Shown here piece by piece: positions 15,488 through 21,587 of a stretch of DNA of 22,969 nucleotides. The translations under genes were made by a program, and so were the position numbers. The notes beneath the pieces were generated by a model. That model was not told the DNA's origin and made no database searches. It saw nothing but the letters and a program-made list of their open reading frames with translations. Origin of the DNA: Pseudomonadota bacterium (GTDB lineage: Bacteria; Pseudomonadota; Alphaproteobacteria; Reyranellales; Reyranellaceae); NCBI GenBank assembly GCA_023436825.1, contig JAEZHS010000147.1, forward strand, positions 1 to 22,969. Direction: 5' to 3'. Within the stretch, counting starts at the first letter, position 1; every line of letters begins with the position of its first letter.

Positions 15488-15913
15488 TCAGAAGGGTTTT
15501 AGCACCGCCAGGAACACGATGGCGATCATCAGCACCGTCGGCACCTCGTTCCACCAGCGATAGTACGTTGCCGGCCTCGTGTTCCTGTCTGCCGCGAAGT
15601 CCTTGCGCCAGCGCGCATAGAGGTGGTGGATCAGGGTAAGGCCCGCGACCAGCGAGAATTTCACCTGCCACCAGCCGGCATGCCACCAGTCGCCGCGCCA
15701 GGCCAATGCCAGGCCGAAGATCCAGACCAGGATCAACGCCGGGTTCATGATGCCGCGCAGCAGGCGGCGCTCCATGATCTTGAAGGTCTCGCTCTGCGTA
15801 GAACCTTTCTCGGCATCGGCATGATAGACGAACAGGCGCGGCAGGTAGAGCAGGCCCGCCATCCAGGCAATGACGGCGACGATGTGCAGGGCCTTCAGGA
15901 CCTCATAAAGCAT
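15488..15913 (-). CDS. hemJ: Protoporphyrinogen oxidase HemJ
   Basis: This 141-aa, four-helix inner-membrane protein oxidises protoporphyrinogen IX to protoporphyrin IX, the penultimate step of heme synthesis in most alphaproteobacteria. The N-terminus MLYEVLKALHIVAVIAWMAG carries the conserved H10, followed by LLYLPRLFVYH. Later landmarks are ERRLLRGIMNPA, W-x-KF (the conserved Lys region WWQVKFSLV) and TYYRWWNEVPT. The length is normal for HemJ (about 140-150). The ATG at 15913 lies 11 bases inside the end of hemH, so the two genes are translationally coupled; the longer open frame to 16120 is hemH in another frame. Confidence 0.93.
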   Translation of the reverse strand: MLYEVLKALHIVAVIAWMAGLLYLPRLFVYHADAEKGSTQSETFKIMERRLLRGIMNPALILVWIFGLALAWRGDWWHAGWWQVKFSLVAGLTLIHHLYARWRKDFAADRNTRPATYYRWWNEVPTVLMIAIVFLAVLKPF

Positions 15914-16835
15914 CGCGCACCAGCCTCGCGAGACCCGCGATGAACAGCGGATGGGTGCCGACTGTCGGCACGCGAACGTAGGCCGGCACCCCGACCTTGT
16001 CGGCGAGATGGCGATACTCGATGTCGAGCTCGACCAGGGTCTCGGAATGTTCCGACACGAAAGACAACGGGTAGAGCACGACCGAGACCTTGTCGGCGCC
16101 GGCGCGCGCGATCTCGGCATCGGTCGATGGCCCGATCCATTTCAGCGGACCGACGCGACTTTGATAGCAGACCGACCAGTCGAGGTCGCCGACCGCATCG
16201 GCGATGGCCTTGGCCGTCTGCTCGACCTGGCCCTGATAGGGATCGCCCGCCTTGATCACGCGCTCCGGCAGGCCGTGCGCCGAGAACAGCACGCGATGGG
16301 GCACATTGCCGACCTGTGCCAGGCCTTCCTTCAGCAACGCGACCGACGCTGCGATAAAACCCGGCTCGGTCGGATAGTCCTTCACGACCTTGATCGGCAC
16401 CTTGAACTTCGCCGTGTCGTTCCACGCCTTGAACGAGGACTCCGTGGTCGCGGTCGAGAACTGCGGATAGAGCGGCAGCAGCACGATACGGTCGGGCTTG
16501 AAGCGCTCGACCGAGCGCACGACCGCCTCGGTCATGGGATGCCAGTAGCGCATGCAGACATAGCCGCGCCATTCATGCTCGCCGCCCAGCGCTTCTTCCA
16601 GTGCACGAGCCTGTGCTTCGGTCTGGCCCAGGATGGGCGAGGAGCCGCCGATCTTGTCGTAGATCGCCCGCGCCGTCGGCGCACGCCGGCGCGCCAGAAA
16701 GTTCGCTAACGGGTCGCGAATGAACCCGGGCACGCGCAGGATCGCGGGATCGCCGAACAGGTTGCGCAGGAAAGGCTGCACGGCTTCGAGCGAATCGGGC
16801 CCGCCGAGATTGAACAGGATGATCGCGATCTTCAC
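15903..16835 (-). CDS. hemH: Ferrochelatase
   Basis: This 310-aa enzyme inserts Fe2+ into protoporphyrin IX, the last step of protoheme synthesis. NLGGPDS at residues 9-15 is the family N-terminal signature. H187 in FSAHGLPERV and E265 in SEHSETLVELD correspond to the metal-binding His and the catalytic Glu. The length is at the short end of bacterial ferrochelatases (310-360). The start is the GTG at 16835, ten bases after the hemE stop, because NLGGPDS must lie within the first dozen residues; the open frame further upstream runs through hemE in another frame. It forms one transcription unit with hemE and hemJ. Confidence 0.95.
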   Translation of the reverse strand: MKIAIILFNLGGPDSLEAVQPFLRNLFGDPAILRVPGFIRDPLANFLARRRAPTARAIYDKIGGSSPILGQTEAQARALEEALGGEHEWRGYVCMRYWHPMTEAVVRSVERFKPDRIVLLPLYPQFSTATTESSFKAWNDTAKFKVPIKVVKDYPTEPGFIAASVALLKEGLAQVGNVPHRVLFSAHGLPERVIKAGDPYQGQVEQTAKAIADAVGDLDWSVCYQSRVGPLKWIGPSTDAEIARAGADKVSVVLYPLSFVSEHSETLVELDIEYRHLADKVGVPAYVRVPTVGTHPLFIAGLARLVRDAL

Positions 16836-16845
16836 GAGACGCCCG

Positions 16846-17889
16846 TCATGAGGTGGAGGGCTTCCAGCTGCGCACGATCTCGACCAACTGCGCGACATGC
16901 TCGGGCGGCGTCTGTGGCACGACGCCATGGCCCAGATTGAACACGAACGGGCCGTGGCCCAGCTTGTCGAGGATGCGCGTGGCTTCGCGCTCGAGCGCCG
17001 CGCCGCCTGCCACCAGCATCAGCGGATCGAGATTGCCCTGCAGGCAGATATGCGGCTGCAGCTCGCGCGCCGCCCAATGGGCGCCGATGCCGGTGTCGAT
17101 CGACAGGGCGGCAAAAGCATCGTTGCGGCGATACATCAGGGTCGCCGGCCCGACGGCGCGCGGAAAGGCGATGATCGGCGTCTTCGGGTGCCGCGCATGC
17201 ACGACATGGGCGATGCGCACCATCGGCTCGAGCGACCAGCCGAAGAGCTGCTCCTCGGGCAGCACGCCTGCCCAGGAATCGAAGAGCTGCACGGCATCGG
17301 CGCCGGCGTCGATCTGGTTGACCAGATGATCGACCACGGCATCGACCAGAAGGTCGATCAGCAGGCCGAAGGAATCGGGATGGCGATAGGCCCAGCCCTT
17401 CACCTTGGCGAAGTCGCGGCTGCCGCCGCCCTCGATCATGTAGCAGGCGAGCGTGAAGGGCGCGCCGGCGAAGCCCAGCAGCGCCGTCTCGCGCGGCAGT
17501 GCAGCCCGGGTTCGTCGGATCGCCTCATACACCGGCGCCAACGTCTCGGGCAGCCGCGCCCGGCTGAGCCTGGCGAAGTCGGCCGGATCGGTCAGCGCCT
17601 CGAGCTTGGGACCTTCGCCTTCCTCGAACCAAACCTTCTGGCCGAGCGCATCGGGCACCACGAGGATGTCGGAAAAGATGATCGCAGCGTCGAGCCCGAA
17701 GCGGCGCACCGGCTGCAGGGTGACCTCGACCGCCTTGTCGGGCGTGTAGCAGAAATCGAGGAACGACTTCGTCGTCGCCCGGACGGCGCGATACTCCGGC
17801 AGATAGCGCCCGGCCTGGCGCATCAGCCAGACCGGCGGCGTCGGAAAGCGCGTCCCTGCCAGGGTCTGGAGGAACTTCCCTGCGCTCAA
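16846..17889 (-). CDS. hemE: Uroporphyrinogen decarboxylase
   Basis: This 347-aa cytosolic enzyme converts uroporphyrinogen III to coproporphyrinogen III. Signature 1, PPVWLMRQAGRYLPEYR (18-34), gives substrate-binding R24 and R28. D74 in IIFSDILVVPDALG is the catalytic aspartate, and GFAGAPFTLACYMIEGGGS is the second signature with the conserved Tyr. The length is standard. The start appears to be TTG at 17889 (TTG-AGC-GCA); no in-frame ATG is compatible with the family N-terminus. An 18-base mini-frame overlaps it (17886-17903). It is first gene of hemE-hemH-hemJ and divergent from PPSR. Confidence 0.96.
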   Translation of the reverse strand: MSAGKFLQTLAGTRFPTPPVWLMRQAGRYLPEYRAVRATTKSFLDFCYTPDKAVEVTLQPVRRFGLDAAIIFSDILVVPDALGQKVWFEEGEGPKLEALTDPADFARLSRARLPETLAPVYEAIRRTRAALPRETALLGFAGAPFTLACYMIEGGGSRDFAKVKGWAYRHPDSFGLLIDLLVDAVVDHLVNQIDAGADAVQLFDSWAGVLPEEQLFGWSLEPMVRIAHVVHARHPKTPIIAFPRAVGPATLMYRRNDAFAALSIDTGIGAHWAARELQPHICLQGNLDPLMLVAGGAALEREATRILDKLGHGPFVFNLGHGVVPQTPPEHVAQLVEIVRSWKPSTS

Positions 17890-17903
17890 GCTCTCATCCT
17901 CAT
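17886..17903 (-). other. Possible 5-codon leader frame overlapping the hemE start
   Basis: ATG-AGG-ATG-AGA-GCT-TGA (MRMRA) has a strong Shine-Dalgarno (GAGGGAAGG directly upstream), and its TGA overlaps the hemE TTG as TTGA. It could load ribosomes onto hemE by termination-reinitiation. Alternatively, the purine-rich run is simply a distant ribosome-binding region for hemE. Confidence 0.35.
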
Positions 17904-18212
17904 GCCTTCCCTCTTACTCTTTCATAATAGGTAGTAGGAGTAGTTGAGGGTGTGGCACATGGGGATGCGCCTTATTGGCCAGCCTTCCCCAGCCTGCTGT
18001 GGATCGGCCAGCATCGATTCGACGGGCTTTTACGGGCGGATTCACGATTCGCAGGCCATTCCTGCCGGTTTGTCCGCAAGGGATGGCGCGCGGCATCGGC
18101 TGGGCGAGTCGTGTCCCGAATCGGCAGTGTCCAGGAGAGTCCACCGGCTATCCCCGTCTTCCCATGAGCAATCCTGCATTTCTCCCCGGGTCGCTGTGGG
18201 GTAAAAAAGACC
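17890..18212. other. hemE-PPSR intergenic region; candidate chromosomal origin by position
   Basis: This is a 323-base gap with no gene. In Caulobacter, Rickettsia and Sinorhizobium the origin lies beside hemE, and in the first two between divergent hemE and a conserved RP001-type gene, which I believe is the PPSR homologue. Sequence support is modest: one DnaA-box-like TGTGGATCG at 17998-18006 (7 of 9), poorer ones at 18148-18156 and 18195-18203, and short GATTCG/CGAATC and GGCCAGC repeats near 17977-18120. There is no long AT-rich unwinding element and no TTAA-N7-TTAA CtrA site. The gap must also hold the hemE and PPSR promoters. Confidence 0.35.
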
Positions 18213-19049
18213 GTGGCCAACCGAAATTTCCATGTCCATCTCGTATCCGATTCGACCGGTGAGACGGTATCGAGCGTAGCACGCGCCTGCCTGGTGCAAT
18301 ACGAGGGCGTGTTCGTGCAGGAGCATGTCTGGTCGCTGGTGCGCACCAAGGGCCAGATGGACAAGGTCATGCAGGCGGTCGAACGCGACCGAGGGCCGGT
18401 GCTCTATACGCTGGTCGATCCCGAATTGCGCGACCTGGTGCGCGATCACTGCCGGCGCCTGCAACTGCCGTGCGTCGGCGTGCTCGACCAGGCGATGAGC
18501 GTGCTCGCCGTCCACTTCCATTCCAAGAGCGAGCAATGGCCGGGCCGCCAGCACCAGCTCGACGAAGGCTATTTCGACCGCATCGACGCCATGCATTACA
18601 CGCTGGCGCATGATGACGGCCAGTCGACCCACGACCTGGAGGATGCCGACGTCATCCTGGTCGGCCCGTCGCGCACCTCCAAGACGCCGACCTGCGTCTA
18701 TCTCGCCAATCGCGGCGTGCGCGCGGCCAACGTGCCGCTGGTGCCGCTGGTCGATCAGCCGTCGGCGCTCGAAAACGCCAAGCGGCCTCTGATCGTCGGG
18801 CTGATAACCGATCCGGAGCGGCTGGTGCAGATCCGGGTCAATCGCCTGCGCCTGCTGCAGCAGAACACCGAGACCGACTACACCGACATGGACAACGTCC
18901 AGCGCGAGATCCAGGAAGCGCGCCGTCTCTATGCCCGTCGCAAGTGGGCGACCATCGACGTCACGCGCCGCTCCATCGAGGAGACGGCGGCGGCGATCCT
19001 GCAGATGCTTGCGGTGCGCCGCGAGCAGCGTTTGCAGGCAACAGAATAG
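18213..19049 (+). CDS. Pyruvate phosphate dikinase/PEP synthase regulatory protein (PPSR, DUF299)
   Basis: This 278-aa cytosolic bifunctional enzyme would phosphorylate (inactivate) and dephosphorylate by pyrophosphorolysis (reactivate) pyruvate phosphate dikinase or PEP synthase. The N-terminus FHVHLVSDSTGETVSSVARA is the family signature, and the P-loop-like GPSRTSKT lies at residues 151-158, followed by TCVYLANRGVRAANVPLVP. The length is typical (270-280). The start is GTG at 18213 after a purine-rich GGGGTAAAAAAGA. Whether the target is PPDK or PEP synthase cannot be decided here. It is divergent from hemE, a conserved alphaproteobacterial neighbourhood, although the usual next genes (maf, aroE, coaE) are absent. 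Confidence 0.92.
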   Translation: MANRNFHVHLVSDSTGETVSSVARACLVQYEGVFVQEHVWSLVRTKGQMDKVMQAVERDRGPVLYTLVDPELRDLVRDHCRRLQLPCVGVLDQAMSVLAVHFHSKSEQWPGRQHQLDEGYFDRIDAMHYTLAHDDGQSTHDLEDADVILVGPSRTSKTPTCVYLANRGVRAANVPLVPLVDQPSALENAKRPLIVGLITDPERLVQIRVNRLRLLQQNTETDYTDMDNVQREIQEARRLYARRKWATIDVTRRSIEETAAAILQMLAVRREQRLQATE

Positions 19050-19075
19050 AGAGCGACACGCACAGGGAGGCGATC

Positions 19076-19495
19076 ATGCGTTTTCGTCATCCTCGGTTTG
19101 GCGTTGTAGTTGGTCTGATTTTTGCTGCTTCGAGCGTACACGCCGCGAATGGCATCGATGTCACGCGCGGCCAGGATGCCATGGTGTTCGGCAATTGCGT
19201 GCCGAGCCTCGTGGTCGAGAACAACTCGATGGAGATCATCGACTACCTGCAGGTCGACGTCGCCGTCGCCCTGGCGAACGGCCAGGAGCGCGTCATCGAG
19301 CTGAAGTCGGCATACCGGGAAGGCGTGCTGCATCCAATCGGGGTCGGAGGGAGAGCGGTCTTGCAACAACATCTCGATACATCGAAAGCGCTGGGCGTCG
19401 GCTGCGGCGACCTGAAGGCGCGCCGCGTCGTGCGCACCATTTGCGAGGCCGAAGGCGGCACGTCGTGCGCCTCGTCGGTGTCGGTGCAGCCATGA
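19076..19495 (+). CDS. Small secreted protein with four cysteines, function unknown
   Basis: This 139-aa protein begins with a clear Sec signal peptide (MRFRHPRFGVVVGLIFAASS, then VHA before the likely cut, about residue 24). The mature ~115-aa part looks like a beta-rich domain with four Cys (GNC, VGC, TIC, TSC) that could form two disulfides in the periplasm. I do not recognise a family. The strong Shine-Dalgarno GGGAGG supports the ATG at 19076, 26 bases after PPSR. Its TGA overlaps the start of the Bug receptor gene (ATGA), so the two are translationally coupled and may work together. Confidence 0.75.
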   Translation: MRFRHPRFGVVVGLIFAASSVHAANGIDVTRGQDAMVFGNCVPSLVVENNSMEIIDYLQVDVAVALANGQERVIELKSAYREGVLHPIGVGGRAVLQQHLDTSKALGVGCGDLKARRVVRTICEAEGGTSCASSVSVQP

Positions 19496-20460
19496 TCCGG
19501 AGGAGGACTCTCGTCGGCGCGGCCGGCGCTTCGCTGCTCGCCGCTCCCGCTCTTGGACAGGGCGCTTTTCCCAACAAGCCGCTGAAGGTGGTCGTGCCCT
19601 ATCCGCCGGGCGGCGGCACCGACGGCCTCGGCCGCATCACCTGCCAGTTCCTGTCCGAGAAGCTCGGCCAGCCGATCGTGGTCCAGAATATCGGCGGTGC
19701 CTCGGGCACGGTGGGGTCGGACACGATCAGGCGGGCCGATCCCGACGGCTACTCGCTGCTGTTCAATGCCAGCCTGTTCGTGCTGGGCAAGGCGGTCGCA
19801 CCGACCTGCCCCTACGATCCGGTGACGGACTTCCGGCCGATCGCCCAGGCAGGCGAGGCGCCGCTGGTGCTGCTGTGCGCCAACAGCGTGCCGGGCACCG
19901 ACTATGCCAGCACCATGGAGGCGATCGGGAAGGAGCCGAAGAAGTACTTCTTTGCCCTGTCGTCCGGTGGCTCGGCCGGCCATATCGCGACCTTGGCGTT
20001 CCTGAAGAAGACCGGCTTGCCGCTCGACACCATCCTCTACAAGGGTACGGCGCCGGCCAACGCCGACATCGTGGCGGGCAACGTCCAGCTCTTCATGGAT
20101 CCCTGGACGGCGCTGCTGCCGCTCGCCACGTCGGGCCGCGCGCGCGGGCTGTTCGTGACCTCCAAGGAGCGCACCAAGCTCGCGCCCAACATCCCGACCT
20201 CAAACGAGGTCGGCCTGAAGGACTTCAACATCAGCTCCTGGTACGGCCTGTGGGCGCCCAAGGACACGCCCGATCCGATCGTCGACAGGCTCGCCAGCGC
20301 GATGGCGGAGGTCTCCAAGGATCCCGGCTTCCTCGAGAAGACCACGTCGCTCGGCATCGTGCCGACGGCGCGCGGACCCAAGGACTTCGCCGCCTTCATC
20401 AAGACCGAGGTCGAGGTGAACACGTCGCTCCTGAAGGAGTCGGGCTTCAAGCCGGAGTAG
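19492..20460 (+). CDS. Bug-family (tripartite tricarboxylate transporter) substrate-binding protein
   Basis: This 322-aa periplasmic receptor belongs to the TctC/Bug family. Landmarks are FPNKPLKVVVPYPPGGGTDGLGR after the signal peptide, QPIVVQNIGGASGTVGSD, ADPDGYSLLFN and the later YKGTAPANADIVAGNVQLFMD, all family hallmarks of the ligand pocket. The signal peptide MIRRRTLVGAAGASLLAAPA begins with consecutive arginines and may use Tat. Typical ligands are di- and tricarboxylates or aromatic acids. No TctA/TctB membrane genes are nearby, so it is an orphan receptor, as most Bug proteins are in species that have expanded the family. It starts inside the stop of the upstream secreted protein. 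Confidence 0.93.
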   Translation: MIRRRTLVGAAGASLLAAPALGQGAFPNKPLKVVVPYPPGGGTDGLGRITCQFLSEKLGQPIVVQNIGGASGTVGSDTIRRADPDGYSLLFNASLFVLGKAVAPTCPYDPVTDFRPIAQAGEAPLVLLCANSVPGTDYASTMEAIGKEPKKYFFALSSGGSAGHIATLAFLKKTGLPLDTILYKGTAPANADIVAGNVQLFMDPWTALLPLATSGRARGLFVTSKERTKLAPNIPTSNEVGLKDFNISSWYGLWAPKDTPDPIVDRLASAMAEVSKDPGFLEKTTSLGIVPTARGPKDFAAFIKTEVEVNTSLLKESGFKPE

Positions 20461-20484
20461 CAGCGCTCGACTGGCGTTGTCGGC

Positions 20485-20518
20485 TTGACGTGAAACCGTA
20501 CGGTCTGTACGGTCCGAT
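20485..20518 (+). promoter_or_regulatory. Promoter/operator of the toxin-antitoxin pair
   Basis: TTGACG (20485-20490) and TACGGT (20508-20513) are spaced by 17 bases. The ATG at 20519 is five bases after the -10 box, so the mRNA would be leaderless or nearly so. The palindrome ACCGTACGGT (20495-20504) and two direct GTACGGTC copies (20498-20505 and 20507-20514, 9-bp period) cover the spacer and -10 box, as expected for autorepression by the antitoxin complex. Confidence 0.6.
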
Positions 20519-20773
20519 ATGAGCCGCGTTGTCCGCAAAGGCGCTGAAGAAGCGCGCAGCCAGCTTCCGGACCTGCTTATTGCTGCCGAGAAAGGCCGCT
20601 CGACGATCATCACTCGCCATGGCCGGCCGGTCGCGGCTTTGGTACCGATCGATGCTTATGGCTCGGCCGTTCGCCAGGAGCCGTTGTTGCCCCTGGCGGG
20701 GTCAGGTCGGGGATTGTGGGGCAAGGACAGTTCCCGGACCATCCACAAGCTGCGCGACGAATGGGAGCGGTAG
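20519..20773 (+). CDS. Type II antitoxin, Phd/YefM family
   Basis: This 84-aa protein has the Phd/YefM N-terminal fold: EEARSQLPDLLIAAEKGRSTIITRHGRPVAALVPIDAYG, the pattern of the DNA-binding domain (roughly residues 8-50). A short C-terminal tail (LWGKDSSRTIHKLRDEWER) should wrap the toxin; this ending is typical of antitoxins paired with PIN toxins. There is no Shine-Dalgarno; it is probably translated from a leaderless transcript. It overlaps the PIN gene by 13 bases. It would neutralise the toxin and repress the pair through the upstream repeats. Confidence 0.88.
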   Translation: MSRVVRKGAEEARSQLPDLLIAAEKGRSTIITRHGRPVAALVPIDAYGSAVRQEPLLPLAGSGRGLWGKDSSRTIHKLRDEWER

Positions 20774-21186
20774 GAATCGATGATTTGCCGGACAGGGCCC
20801 TTCTCCTGGTCGATTCTGCGCCCGTCATCTATTTCCTTGAAGGGCACCCGAAGTACGGTCCGTATTTTCGGCCACTGTTCGAGGCGCATGCGGCTGGCAG
20901 GGTGAGATTCGCCGTCACCACCATCACTGTTTGCAAAGTTCTGACAGGCCCATTCCGGTCGAGCGACGAAGCAACCGCCCGGCGCTATCGCGCAGTGCTC
21001 GACTCCTGGCAAGTCGTCGACCTCGATGCCGACATTGCAGAGAGCGCAGCGCGCCTGAGGACATCGCTCCGATTGAAGTTGCCAGATGCGGTTCAGGCCG
21101 CAAGCGCCCTGGCGATAAATGCGGCAGCCCTTGTCACGCATGACCGCGACTTCTCACGGGTACGGTCGCTTCGAGTCATCTCATGA
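20761..21186 (+). CDS. PIN-domain toxin (VapC-like) lacking the usual catalytic Glu
   Basis: This 141-aa protein has the PIN ribonuclease pattern: D18 in LLLVDSAPVIYFLEG, D109 in LKLPDAVQAASAL, and D128/D130 in VTHDRDF. The second acidic position, normally Glu in a 'T-x-x-E-V-L' context, reads TITVCKVLTGP, putting K59 there (AAA, one base from GAA). PIN enzymes use the acidic quartet to hold Mg2+/Mn2+, so activity may be reduced or lost unless another residue substitutes. The ATG at 20761 overlaps the antitoxin end, and no other start fits D18. If active, it would cleave tRNA or other RNA. Confidence 0.82.
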   Translation: MGAVGIDDLPDRALLLVDSAPVIYFLEGHPKYGPYFRPLFEAHAAGRVRFAVTTITVCKVLTGPFRSSDEATARRYRAVLDSWQVVDLDADIAESAARLRTSLRLKLPDAVQAASALAINAAALVTHDRDFSRVRSLRVIS

Positions 21187-21587
21187 TCTCACAGAGTGAT
21201 TCGCCGAAATCTGATAGTGATCGTCAACGCTCTGATCGATGACAGCCCTAAGAAGAGCCACATCATCGAAATGACGAGACCCAGATAACTGAACGGCTTT
21301 TCGTATTTCCCGAAAGCGATTCGGAAGATGAAATAGGCCGACATCAGCAGAAAGACGAGATAGTTCGCGGCTTGTACCGTAGCCAACCAGGGTAGAGGAC
21401 ATCGAGCAGCAACGATGGCCCCTGTATAGCCAACCGGTCGATTGGCGGTATAGCCAGGACGATACGGGCGACAAGCGTCACAGGCAGGGAACTTGGGACG
21501 AGCGCCCACTCCGTTACTGACGCGGGTCCGAGATGGATGAGAAGTACGGCGTCCATCGAACGGCAATGGCTGGCCTACACCGGCAAC
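21187..21587. other. 401-base lower-GC gap
   Basis: This segment between the PIN toxin and glnD is noticeably less GC-rich than its flanks, especially 21187-21370. The only protein-like content is the membrane-protein frame at 21189-21556. No terminator, RNA gene or repeat was seen. Confidence 0.5.
21189..21556 (-). pseudogene. Probable frameshifted small membrane protein
   Basis: The 3' part (minus strand, about 21386 to 21189) encodes two convincing membrane segments, ANYLVFLLMSAYFIFRIAF and FSYLGLVISMMWLFLGLSSI, then a basic tail. That frame has no good start: only TTG at 21386 or a late ATG at 21344. The frame beginning at ATG 21556 (MDAVLLIHLGPASV) is also hydrophobic, runs to about 21380 and then ends in unrelated residues. 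The two together suggest one protein broken by a frameshift near 21380. Alternatively, only a 51-65 aa two-helix protein is made. No family recognised. Confidence 0.35.

Noticed and set aside
18148..18203. Additional DnaA boxes (CTATCCCCG, TGTGGGGTA)
   Set aside because: Only 6 of 9 matches to TTATCCACA, which is expected by chance in this length; not counted as support for an origin.
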